DNA of 9,224 bases from positions 1-9,224 of the forward strand of contig CAKTED010000049.1 in NCBI GenBank assembly GCA_934546725.1, in the 5' to 3' direction. This stretch comes from an uncultured Oscillospiraceae bacterium. GTDB taxonomy: Bacteria > Bacillota > Clostridia > Oscillospirales > Oscillospiraceae. Position numbers and translations under genes: made by a program. Positions 1-6,387 of the stretch are shown here, one piece after another. Below the pieces are notes generated by a model. That model did no database searches. It was not told where the DNA came from and saw nothing but the letters and a program-made list of their open reading frames with translations. Position 1 is the first letter of the stretch; each line of letters begins with the position of its first letter.

Positions 1-45
1 CTCCACTGGCTTTCTCCCATTGAGTTCGTTGTTCAATATGTTTGA
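1..45 (+). CDS. Possible C-terminal tail of an IS3-type transposase (partial)
   Basis: The first 14 codons read LHWLSPIEFVVQYV and end at TGA (43-45). The pattern of a small hydrophobic stretch, then (L/T)SP(I/V)EF, then a short tail is how many IS3-family integrase-domain transposases end. Codon choice here (ctt, tct, att, gtt, caa, tat) is AT-rich at third positions, whereas the neighbouring genes are strongly GC-rich, which fits foreign origin. The bases after the stop reach CTACA at 51-55, compatible with an IS end of the form TG...CA. Only 14 residues are visible, so the family call is tentative; it could be the tail of another gene. Confidence 0.33.
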   Translation, partial: LHWLSPIEFVVQYV

Positions 46-65
46 CAATCCTACAACGCGCAAAC

Positions 66-106
66 CGGCGGCAGAGTCCATATTCGGGCCCTGCCGCCGA
101 TTTTTA
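66..106 (+). terminator. Rho-independent terminator, rightward
   Basis: CGGCGGCAG (66-74) pairs perfectly with CTGCCGCCG (91-99). The inner part continues pairing (G76-C89, T77-G88 wobble, C78-G87, C79-G86) around one mismatch and a six-base loop. ATTTTTATT follows directly, so the T-run serves a rightward transcript entering from the left edge. Read leftward, the stem is followed only by GGTTTGC, so it would be a weak terminator for truA. Confidence 0.8.
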
Positions 107-192
107 TTATATATGGTATAAATGATCGCCGGTAGTCAGGTTTTCCTTTTCAGCAGCTCGACCATGTCGCAGACCACCGCAGCCGCCGATAT

Positions 193-930
193 TCAATACC
201 GCACTTCCCATAATATCAGTCCGCAGGCGGGTGCGGTCTGTCCCGCCCGCTGTCTGTCGAGCGAGGCCAGCGTTTCGGTGACGGACTCCGCGCTTCGCTC
301 CCCGCGCCCGACCTCAACGAGCGTACCGACGATTATGCGCACCATGTTATAAAGGAAGCCGCTGCCTGAAAGCGTAAATCTCACTTCCCCGCCTATGCGC
401 TCGATTTCTATTTCGTCCACCCTTCTCACGGTGGATTTTTTCATGCGTTTGTTTGAGCAGAACGCCATGAAATCATGCTCGCCGCAAAGCAGCGCGGCGG
501 CACGGCGCATGGCGGCCATATCAAGAGCGTCAGCCATGCTCCACATGTAGCGGCGTTCAAAAACGTTCGGCGCTTCGCTGTTCCATATGCGGTAGACATA
601 CGTCTTGCCCGCGCAGTTAAGCCGCGCGTGAAATCGCGGCGCAGCTTCCTCGACGGATATCGCGCCGATGTCCTCGGGAAGATATTCGCGCAGCCGCCGC
701 AGTATTTCGCCCGCCTCAAGCTCCGTATCCGCGCGGAATGACGCCACCTGCATGCGGGCATGCGCTCCCGCGTCCGTCCTGCCGGAGCCGTTCACCTCGA
801 TCTCCTGTCCCAGCTGACGCGACAGCAGTCTTTCAAGCCTGCCCTGTATGGTATTTTCTGTATTGCCCTGCTTCTGCCAGCCTCTGTAACGCGTGCCGTC
901 ATAGCAGAGCGTAAGGCGGAAATTTTTCAT
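193..930 (-). CDS. truA: tRNA pseudouridine synthase A (TruA)
   Basis: TruA converts uridines 38-40 of the tRNA anticodon arm to pseudouridine. The catalytic signature GSGRTDAGAHARMQ is present, with the nucleophilic aspartate at about residue 53. Other family landmarks are the N-terminal LTLCYDGTRYRGWQKQ stretch, FHAR followed by KTYVYRIWN in the middle, and GSGFLYNMVRIIVGTLVEVG near the C-terminus. The length of about 245 residues is normal. I start at ATG 930 because MKNFRLTLCYDG fits the family and GGGGAG lies just upstream. A GTG at 945 would add five residues and overlap the upstream gene's stop as GTGA. The gene is second in a leftward unit after the DUF3048 lipoprotein, probably translationally coupled. 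The stop is TGA (193-195); a further 18 sense codons follow in frame. Confidence 0.96.
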   Translation of the reverse strand: MKNFRLTLCYDGTRYRGWQKQGNTENTIQGRLERLLSRQLGQEIEVNGSGRTDAGAHARMQVASFRADTELEAGEILRRLREYLPEDIGAISVEEAAPRFHARLNCAGKTYVYRIWNSEAPNVFERRYMWSMADALDMAAMRRAAALLCGEHDFMAFCSNKRMKKSTVRRVDEIEIERIGGEVRFTLSGSGFLYNMVRIIVGTLVEVGRGERSAESVTETLASLDRQRAGQTAPACGLILWEVRY

Positions 931-941
931 CTTCTCCCCGC

Positions 942-2063
942 TCACTGCGCCGTAACGCTGTTTTCCTTCGGAATTATGCAGACGTAGCTCTTGCCCGCTC
1001 CGAGAACAAGCTCGCTGCCGTCCTCATTATAATACCTTATCGGCGAATTTCTGCCGTTTTTGCTCCACGTTATCGGTATCATTTTTCCGCCGCAGGCAAA
1101 ATATCCCGTACCGCTTTCGAGAGACACGCGCATGTGACCGTAGCTGTCGCCGCTGTTGTAACACGAGGTTTTCAGCACAATAACGTTCGTCACGCTCACC
1201 TGGCTGCCGTCGTTGCCGTCGATATACGGGCTGCCGTATTCCTCGACGAGATAGGTCCCCGTCTGCCCGTCATAATTGAAAACGCCGGTCTTGTAGGAGG
1301 AGAAAAATACGCTGACGCTCTCCGCCGCGGTACCGCCCGCAGGGGTCCCGTCATCGGCAAATTTCAGTCCGCAGTCATAGCCGTCAGCATGCTTCATGGA
1401 AACGCCGAAGCTTTCCGCAGCGGCCTCCAGCCCCGCGCCGGATGTCAGCAGGCTGTGCTCATAGGCATATTTTTTGCCGTCTATCCTGTACTGATCGCGC
1501 CAGAAAACACCTGCGCTGCTGCTGCTGAACTTTCCGTTAACGCCGTCCATATGATCCGTGCCCCAGCTTGAAAGGTCAAAGTACGCCTCCTCGCTTCCGC
1601 CGGCGTGAACGTAAACCGCGTCGTGTCCCATGGCAAGCTCTATGTAATACGGCCGCGCCGAGCGCACGGAGCCGATCTTCTCCACTCCGTCCACGGACTG
1701 ATATACTCCCAGCATGCGCGTTATGCCGCCCTCGGCCAGCACCTCGTAGATGATATCGGCCTGACTGTTGCCCTGCTGCGGCAGCGCATCTCGAATATTG
1801 TTGAGCATTATGGCAAAGGGGCGAGTATCCGCGTGCTCCTCGTCCACCGGCAGACCCGTAAGGGGATTATACGGGCCGGTATACTCCGGCTCCGGCGTTT
1901 CCGTCGGTTCGGGCGCGGGCGTTTCCGTCGGAGTCGGAGCAGGCGACGCCAGCGTGGGCGGTTCGGGCGAGCCGTCCGGTACATCATCATCTTTTCCCGA
2001 GCAGCCGGTAAAAAGCATTGCCGCCGTCAGGGCAAATATCAAGGCAGCTTTCATTTTTCGCAT
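942..2063 (-). CDS. DUF3048 (YerB-like) lipoprotein
   Basis: This predicted 373-residue lipoprotein starts with a signal peptide (MRKMKAALIFALTAAMLF) and a lipobox ending TGC, so it is probably anchored to the outer face of the membrane. A low-complexity linker rich in Pro, Glu and Thr follows (about residues 20-60). The conserved body then starts at NPLTGLPVDEE and includes RPFAIMLNNIRDALPQQG, QADIIYEVLAEGGITRML and GSVRSARPYYIELA, all typical of DUF3048 proteins such as Bacillus YerB. The biochemical role of the family is not settled. ATG 2063 is preferred over ATG 2090: it has AAGGAG nine bases upstream, and the signal peptide starts there. It is first in a unit with truA behind the promoter at 2126-2154. 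Confidence 0.9.
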   Translation of the reverse strand: MRKMKAALIFALTAAMLFTGCSGKDDDVPDGSPEPPTLASPAPTPTETPAPEPTETPEPEYTGPYNPLTGLPVDEEHADTRPFAIMLNNIRDALPQQGNSQADIIYEVLAEGGITRMLGVYQSVDGVEKIGSVRSARPYYIELAMGHDAVYVHAGGSEEAYFDLSSWGTDHMDGVNGKFSSSSAGVFWRDQYRIDGKKYAYEHSLLTSGAGLEAAAESFGVSMKHADGYDCGLKFADDGTPAGGTAAESVSVFFSSYKTGVFNYDGQTGTYLVEEYGSPYIDGNDGSQVSVTNVIVLKTSCYNSGDSYGHMRVSLESGTGYFACGGKMIPITWSKNGRNSPIRYYNEDGSELVLGAGKSYVCIIPKENSVTAQ

Positions 2064-2125
2064 ACCTGTTTTCTCCTTTTTGTTTATCATTCAGATCATT
2101 GCGCACATTTTCGGCCACATGCTTC

Positions 2126-2154
2126 AATATACTCCTCGCCGCCCCCGCTGTCAA
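2126..2154 (-). promoter_or_regulatory. Sigma-A promoter for DUF3048-truA
   Basis: Read leftward there is a perfect -35 TTGACA (2154-2149), a 17-base spacer, and -10 TATATT (2131-2126, five of six consensus bases). Transcription would start near 2118, giving a leader of about 55 bases before the lipoprotein start at 2063. Confidence 0.85.
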
Positions 2155-2218
2155 CCTTGACGTCATGCGCCCGAAGCCGCGCCGGGCTGTAACAATTCCG
2201 TTCCGGATGAATAAGCTG

Positions 2219-2246
2219 ATTTTGGGAAGTCTCATTCTCCCGAAAT
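2219..2246 (+). repeat. Imperfect inverted repeat before feoA
   Basis: ATTTTGGGA (2219-2227) and TCCCGAAAT (2238-2246) are inverted copies around a 10-base spacer. The single mismatch becomes a G-U pair in RNA. It ends nine bases before the feoA ribosome binding site, so it could be a leader hairpin or a repressor operator. It does not match a Fur or DtxR consensus that I recognise, and I found no convincing sigma-A promoter for feoA between 2155 and 2258. Confidence 0.4.
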
Positions 2247-2267
2247 CTTATTTGAAGGATGTTTGCC

Positions 2268-2498
2268 ATGAACAGGCTGAATTTGAACGATATACGGCCC
2301 GGCGAGAGCTGCTCTGTCGCCGGACTTCGCGCTGTGGGGAGCATGCGCCGCCGTCTGCTTGACCTCGGCTTTGTCGAAAACGCGCGCGTCGAATGCCTCG
2401 GGCGCAGTCCGTTCGGCGACCCCGGCGCTTTTCTGATACGCGGAGCGGTGATCGCCATCCGCTCCGAGGACTGCCGCGACATTCTCGTCCGGCGCTGA
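2268..2498 (+). CDS. feoA: Ferrous iron transport protein A (FeoA)
   Basis: This is a 76-residue SH3-like FeoA protein, the small cytoplasmic partner of FeoB. Typical features are LNDIRPGESCSVAGL at the N-terminus, then MRRRLLDLGFVENARVECLG, the FGDPGAFLIRGAVIAIR strand region and a short tail. Length is normal for the family. ATG 2268 is chosen because AAGGA (2255-2259) sits eight bases upstream; an in-frame ATG at 2259 overlaps that site and is unlikely. feoB starts 15 bases after the stop, so the two are co-transcribed. FeoA is thought to modulate FeoB assembly or GTPase activity. Confidence 0.95.
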   Translation: MNRLNLNDIRPGESCSVAGLRAVGSMRRRLLDLGFVENARVECLGRSPFGDPGAFLIRGAVIAIRSEDCRDILVRR

Positions 2499-2513
2499 GC
2501 CGGAGGGAACGCC

Positions 2514-4646
2514 ATGGGTCTTACCGCCAGCTCCACGGGTCTCGCCGCGGTCGATCGCGGCCTCATTATTCATAAGCAGAGCCAATGCGAGCGCATCATC
2601 GCGCTTGCGGGCAATCCGAACGTAGGCAAAAGCACGCTCTTCAACGCGCTCACAGGCATGAATCAGCACACCGGCAACTGGCCGGGAAAAACCGTTTCAA
2701 CGGCACAGGGGCGCTTCCGAACCGTGGAAAATTCCTGCGTTCTCGTCGATCTCCCCGGAACCTGCTCGCTGCTCGCCCACTCCGCCGAGGAGGAGATAGC
2801 GCGGGACTTCATCTGCTTCGGCGAGCCGGACGCAGTGATCATCGTCTGCGACGCCACCTGCCTTGAGAGAAGCATGAACCTTGTTCTTCAAACGCTGGAG
2901 GCCGCTCCGCGCGTTCTTGTCTGCGTCAACCTCATGGACGAGGCGCGGCGCAAGCATATACGGATAGACCTCGAGCTTTTGTCCGCGCGGCTCGGCGTAC
3001 CCGTGATCGGCACGGCCGCGCGCAGCCGGAAAACGCTCGCCTCTCTCACCTCGGCGCTGGACTCTCTGCTTGCCGTGCCCGAGCCTCGCAGGATCATTCG
3101 CCTGCGCTATTCGCCGGATATCGAAAGTTCGGTAACGCGCCTGATGCCGTTCGTCAGAGGTCTGCGTTATCCCGACCCGCGCTGGCTCTGTCTCAAGCTT
3201 CTTGAAAACGACGCTTCGCTGCAAAGCGCGCTGGCAGAGCGGCTCGGGAGCGATTTTTTCACTCCCGCTCTGCTCTCCGCGGTCGCGCACGAGCGCGAAA
3301 TGCTCGCGGCTCGCGCCGTCACGGATGACAGGCTGCGCGACGAGCTCGCCTCCTCCGCCATACGTGCTGCGGAGGAGCTATGCCGCGGCGCCGTTACATA
3401 CGAAAAGCAGGGCTGCGACCGGCTTGACCGGCGGCTCGACCGCGTGCTCACGGGCCGCCTGTTTGCCTTCCCCGTAATGCTTTCCCTGCTCGCTTTCGTG
3501 TTTTGGCTCACGATATACGGCGCCAACTACCCGTCCCGGCTGCTTTCCTCCGCGTTTTTCCGGCTTCAGGCCCTGCTCACAGAGCTTTTCACACTGCTGC
3601 ATGCGCCCGACTGGCTGCACGGGGCGCTCGTGCTCGGCGTATACCGCACGCTGGCATGGGTCATCTCCGTAATGCTGCCGCCGATGGCCATATTTTTCCC
3701 GCTTTTCACGCTGCTGGAGGACGCCGGTTACCTGCCAAGAGTGGCATATAATCTTGACAGACCTTTCAAAAGCTGCCACGCCTGCGGAAAGCAGGCGCTG
3801 AGCATGGCAATGGGCTTCGGCTGCAACGCGGCAGGCGTGGTCGGCTGCCGGATCATCGATTCGCCGCGAGAGCGGCTTCTTGCCGTGCTTACGAACAGCT
3901 TTGTACCCTGCAACGGGCGTTTTCCCGCTCTCATCGCCGTTATTACGATGTTTTTCGCCGTCGGAACAGGTGTCGGTTCCTCGCTTTTCTCCGCGCTGCT
4001 GCTGACCTGCACGGTCCTGCTCGGCGTCGCGCTCACCTTCGCGGTCACCCGCCTGCTTTCACAGACGCTTCTGCGCGGCAAAGCGTCGTCCTTCACGCTT
4101 GAGCTGCCGCCGTATCGCAAGCCCCAGCTCGGCCGCGTGATCGTTCGCTCCATTTTTGACAGGACGCTTTTCGTACTCGGCCGTTCGGCGGCGGTGGCCG
4201 CTCCGGCAGGGCTGCTGATATGGCTGCTTGCGAACATCTGCCCCGGTGGTATAAGTCTTCTGAGCCGCTTCTCCGCCATACTCGACCCCGCCGCGCGGCT
4301 TATGGGGCTTGACGGCGTTATACTGATGGCGTTCATCCTCGGCTTTCCGGCAAACGAGATCGTCATCCCCATCATAATAATGGCGTATACCTCCCAGGGA
4401 AGCCTTGCCGAGCTCGGCAACCTTTCCGCGCTGCGGGCGCTGTTTGTTGCCCACGGCTGGACGGCGGGCACAGCCGTGAGCATGCTCATATTCTCGCTGC
4501 TGCACTGGCCGTGCTCCACGACGCTGCTCACGATCAGAAAGGAGACCGGCAGCACCGGATGGACGCTCGTTGCCGCGCTGCTGCCAACGCTCTGCGGCGT
4601 TGCGCTCTGCATGCTTTTTACCGCGGCCATGCGCATTTTGGGCTGA
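2514..4646 (+). CDS. feoB: Ferrous iron transporter B (FeoB)
   Basis: This 710-residue integral membrane protein imports Fe(II) using an N-terminal GTPase domain. Visible GTPase motifs are G1 GNPNVGKST (33-41), the switch I region NWPGKT (55-60), G3 DLPGT (79-83) and G4 NLMD (139-142). A guanine-dissociation-inhibitor-like helical region follows, and from about residue 315 there are many hydrophobic membrane segments. The transport core contains a CHAC pair (421-424), GFGCN (434-438), PCNGRF (465-470), and later GFPANEIVIP. These resemble the FeoB variant common in Clostridia more than the E. coli form. The ATG follows GGAGGG at seven-base spacing, just after feoA. No FeoC gene follows, and no clear terminator is seen after the stop. 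Confidence 0.96.
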   Translation: MGLTASSTGLAAVDRGLIIHKQSQCERIIALAGNPNVGKSTLFNALTGMNQHTGNWPGKTVSTAQGRFRTVENSCVLVDLPGTCSLLAHSAEEEIARDFICFGEPDAVIIVCDATCLERSMNLVLQTLEAAPRVLVCVNLMDEARRKHIRIDLELLSARLGVPVIGTAARSRKTLASLTSALDSLLAVPEPRRIIRLRYSPDIESSVTRLMPFVRGLRYPDPRWLCLKLLENDASLQSALAERLGSDFFTPALLSAVAHEREMLAARAVTDDRLRDELASSAIRAAEELCRGAVTYEKQGCDRLDRRLDRVLTGRLFAFPVMLSLLAFVFWLTIYGANYPSRLLSSAFFRLQALLTELFTLLHAPDWLHGALVLGVYRTLAWVISVMLPPMAIFFPLFTLLEDAGYLPRVAYNLDRPFKSCHACGKQALSMAMGFGCNAAGVVGCRIIDSPRERLLAVLTNSFVPCNGRFPALIAVITMFFAVGTGVGSSLFSALLLTCTVLLGVALTFAVTRLLSQTLLRGKASSFTLELPPYRKPQLGRVIVRSIFDRTLFVLGRSAAVAAPAGLLIWLLANICPGGISLLSRFSAILDPAARLMGLDGVILMAFILGFPANEIVIPIIIMAYTSQGSLAELGNLSALRALFVAHGWTAGTAVSMLIFSLLHWPCSTTLLTIRKETGSTGWTLVAALLPTLCGVALCMLFTAAMRILG

Positions 4647-4661
4647 AAAAGCCCCCGCGTG

Positions 4662-4690
4662 TTGCTTTTGAGCCGCAAAAAGGATAAAAT
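4662..4690 (+). promoter_or_regulatory. Likely promoter of the phosphopantetheinyl transferase gene
   Basis: TTGCTT (4662-4667) and TAAAAT (4685-4690) are separated by exactly 17 bases. The -10 matches five of six consensus bases, but the -35 matches only its TTG core. It lies between the feoB stop and the ribosome binding site at 4711-4717, so the transferase may be transcribed both from feoAB and from here. Confidence 0.5.
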
Positions 4691-4710
4691 AGCGGCAGTA
4701 CAACGCGCGA

Positions 4711-4728
4711 GGGGAGGTAATTTTCATA
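4711..4728 (+). promoter_or_regulatory. Ribosome binding site pointing to a non-standard ATA start
   Basis: GGGGAGG (4711-4717) is a strong Shine-Dalgarno sequence. The only initiation-like codon at ideal distance is ATA at 4726-4728, eight bases downstream. From the in-frame TAG at 4690 to the ATG at 4786 this frame holds no ATG, GTG, TTG or CTG. ATT at 4720 is in frame but only two bases from the site. Confidence 0.65.
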
Positions 4729-5265
4729 ACGCCCGTATTTATTTTCTACGCGGCAGACGAACGCGGCGCCTCCGAGGCGCTTCTCATGCGCGCGGCCCGC
4801 AGCTACGCCAACATTACGGGGACGGATTTTTCGCCGCGTCCGCCTGTGCGTCCGCGCTTCGGCAAGCCGCACTTTGCCGGGGACGGCAGTCCAGAGTTTT
4901 CCGTCACCCACAGTGGTGGACGCTGGCTCTGCGCGTTTTCGGAGCAGCCGGTGGGGCTGGATATCCAGCAGCGGCGCAACGCGGACGTTGAAAGGCTCGC
5001 CCGGCGCTTCTTTCACTCCGAGGAGGCGGCGCTCGTCGCCGCGCGGCCGGACGAATTTTTCCGCGTCTGGTGCGCAAAGGAGAGCTATGTAAAATTCACC
5101 GGCAGCGGCATAAACGGAGATTTCTCCCGTTTTTCAACGGTTTCGGCCGGTAAAATGCTTCGATCAGTCAACGGCGCAGAGCTGCGCTTCATCCCCTTCT
5201 CGGCGGATTGTGATCTCTGCCTCTGCTGTCGGGACACCTCCTCCGTCCGATTCAGCCGCCTGTAA
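4726..5265 (+). CDS. 4'-phosphopantetheinyl transferase, Sfp/HetI type
   Basis: This enzyme moves the phosphopantetheine arm of coenzyme A onto a serine of acyl or peptidyl carrier proteins. In a 179-residue numbering from ATA, the family motifs are in order: KPHF (47-50), EFSVTHSGG (57-65), VGLDIQ with the metal-binding Asp79 (76-81), RRFFHSEE (93-100) and the WCAKES signature (115-120, W-x-x-K-E). The conserved N-terminal part (TPVFIFYAADERG) lies upstream of the first ATG at 4786; starting there would give 159 residues and leave the strong ribosome binding site 68 bases away. I therefore start at ATA 4726, either a rare start or a mutated or misread ATG. No polyketide, peptide-synthetase or carrier-protein gene is visible nearby, so its substrate is not evident from context. 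The stop is TAA, 10 bases before a strong terminator. Confidence 0.88.
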   Translation: MTPVFIFYAADERGASEALLMRAARSYANITGTDFSPRPPVRPRFGKPHFAGDGSPEFSVTHSGGRWLCAFSEQPVGLDIQQRRNADVERLARRFFHSEEAALVAARPDEFFRVWCAKESYVKFTGSGINGDFSRFSTVSAGKMLRSVNGAELRFIPFSADCDLCLCCRDTSSVRFSRL

Positions 5266-5275
5266 TCCCGCATAG

Positions 5276-5325
5276 CCAAAAGAATGCCTGCCGCAGTAAA
5301 AAAGCTGCGGCAGGCATTCTTTTGG
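5276..5325. terminator. Bidirectional rho-independent terminator
   Basis: The arms 5276-5296 and 5305-5325 are perfect reverse complements over 21 bases: CCAAAAGAATGCC... against ...GGCATTCTTTTGG, with core AGAATGCCTGCCGCAG. The loop is eight bases (TAAAAAAG). Both strands end the GC-rich stem with TTTT. It sits between the convergent transferase gene (stop at 5265) and the DUF6514-like gene (stop at 5348) and should end transcription of both. Confidence 0.93.
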
Positions 5326-5347
5326 GAACTGATGTGGATCTTGGCGT

Positions 5348-5581
5348 TTATGCCTGTTCTCCCGACAGAATGTTATACAGCACATCCATCAGGTGTACCG
5401 GTTCTACGCATTCCGCTGTCAGCAGTTCGGCAACAGCTCTCGCCTGAAAAGCATCGGCAAAAGCATCCTCCGCCCGTGCGGGACATTCCTCTCCGTCCGC
5501 TGCAACGATGTCATAACCGGTATAAGCGCCGATATCCACAGCGGTTCGCCTTGCGGCGATAACTTCATAATGGATATTCAT
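5348..5581 (-). CDS. Small DUF6514-like protein
   Basis: This is a 77-residue acidic protein starting MNIHYEVIAARRTAVDIGAY and containing TGYDIVAADGEECPA. Near the C-terminus, EPVHLMDVLYNIL is the best-conserved-looking part. The arrangement (an NIHYE opening, a YxxYxI strand, an Ala-rich helix, then a (S/E)PVHLxDVxxxxL ending) resembles the small clostridial DUF6514 family, whose function is unknown; this match is from memory. GGGGGAG lies seven bases before the ATG, and a good promoter lies at 5602-5630, so it is a real, independently transcribed gene. There is no signal peptide or membrane segment, so it is probably cytoplasmic. Confidence 0.8.
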   Translation of the reverse strand: MNIHYEVIAARRTAVDIGAYTGYDIVAADGEECPARAEDAFADAFQARAVAELLTAECVEPVHLMDVLYNILSGEQA

Positions 5582-5601
5582 CGCTTTCTCCCCCTGTCCG
5601 C

Positions 5602-5630
5602 ATTATAGCATCAAAGGGAAGCTTTCACAA
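5602..5630 (-). promoter_or_regulatory. Sigma-A promoter of the DUF6514-like gene
   Basis: Read leftward: TTGTGA (5630-5625, four of six), a 17-base spacer, and a perfect -10 TATAAT (5607-5602). Transcription would start near 5595, leaving a very short leader with the ribosome binding site almost at its 5' end. It lies between the mutL stop and the small gene. Confidence 0.85.
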
Positions 5631-5646
5631 GAAAAAGTGCTCGTGA

Positions 5647-6387
5647 TTATTCGACAGCATTCGACAAATCCGTCCGACTTATGTCCTCCTGAAATTTCTG
5701 TCCAGCTGGCTCTTTCCGAGGCGCATCGTTACCGGTCTTCCGTGCGGGCAATATCTGACCTCTCCGGAAAGCACGGCCTCCACCACGGGCTTCCACTCGA
5801 TGGGGTCGGAGGCCCTGCCCGCCTTTATCGCCGCCTTGCACGCGACCGTTGCCCTGCTTCGCCCCATCGCGTATATCGCGGCACAGTTCCTCCAGCAGCG
5901 CCTCCGCGTCGGCCATATCAACGTCTGCCGGCAGACGGCGGACGGAAACGGAGGTTCCGCCGAAATCCTCGATTTCAAAGCCCAGCTCCTCCAGCAGCGC
6001 GCCGTTATCAAGCAGCAGCTCCTTTTCCTCCCGCCCGATATCCGCCACGACTGGCACAAGCAGCGCCTGGCTCATCGTTTCATAACTGCGGCTCTTCAGG
6101 CGGTCAAAAAGCATGCGCTCATGAGCCGCGTGCTTGTCGATAAATATAAGCTCCCGCTCGCATTCAACGATGATATACTCCGTGAAGCTCTCGCCTATGA
6201 TCCTGTACGGCGGCAGAGCAGGCTCAGTCAGCTGCTCCATGCGGGCCTGCTCGGGCTCCGGCTGCGGCTTCGGTATCTCCTCCGGCTTCGGATGCGGAAT
6301 ATCATATTTTCTCCGGCGGCGCGGGAGGCAAAGGCTCCCCGCGCTCCGTCGCTTTTTCCTCCGCCGTCTTTTCCTCCGGCGGATCAA
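5647..6387 (-). CDS. mutL: MutL C-terminal fragment, frame-disrupted
   Basis: Only part of this open stretch is authentic MutL. The first 26 or so residues (Arg/Lys-rich) are out-of-frame linker. The MutL part runs from about KYDIPHPKPEE through YRIIGESFTEYIIVE and the DKHAAHERMLFDRL metal-site motif to about LLEELCRDIRDG. After about 5865 the conserved sequence (VACKAAIKAG, RYCPHGRPV, ending SQLDRNFRRT at a TAA at 5679-5681) continues in another frame. The last 70 or so residues of this frame are therefore not MutL, and a gene caller would give a chimeric tail. It has no credible ribosome binding site and is unlikely to be a separate gene. Confidence 0.6.
   Translation of the reverse strand: MIRRRKRRRRKKRRSAGSLCLPRRRRKYDIPHPKPEEIPKPQPEPEQARMEQLTEPALPPYRIIGESFTEYIIVECERELIFIDKHAAHERMLFDRLKSRSYETMSQALLVPVVADIGREEKELLLDNGALLEELGFEIEDFGGTSVSVRRLPADVDMADAEALLEELCRDIRDGAKQGNGRVQGGDKGGQGLRPHRVEARGGGRAFRRGQILPARKTGNDAPRKEPAGQKFQEDISRTDLSNAVE

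Noticed and set aside
1862..1980. Repetitive-looking Pro/Glu/Thr-coding stretch as a DNA repeat or CRISPR-like array
   Set aside because: It is the low-complexity linker after the lipobox of the DUF3048 lipoprotein; repeat units are irregular and there are no spacers.
2157..2193. TTGACG at 2157 as a -35 for feoA
   Set aside because: No -10-like hexamer occurs at 16-18 bases; the nearest candidate TGTAAC is 25 bases away.
2259..2267. Upstream ATG giving feoA three extra residues
   Set aside because: The ATG overlaps the ribosome binding site that serves the ATG at 2268, which is at ideal spacing.
3728..4678. 316-codon leftward open frame opposite feoB
   Set aside because: It is Ser/Arg/Pro-rich, antisense to the FeoB membrane domain, with no promoter or ribosome binding site.
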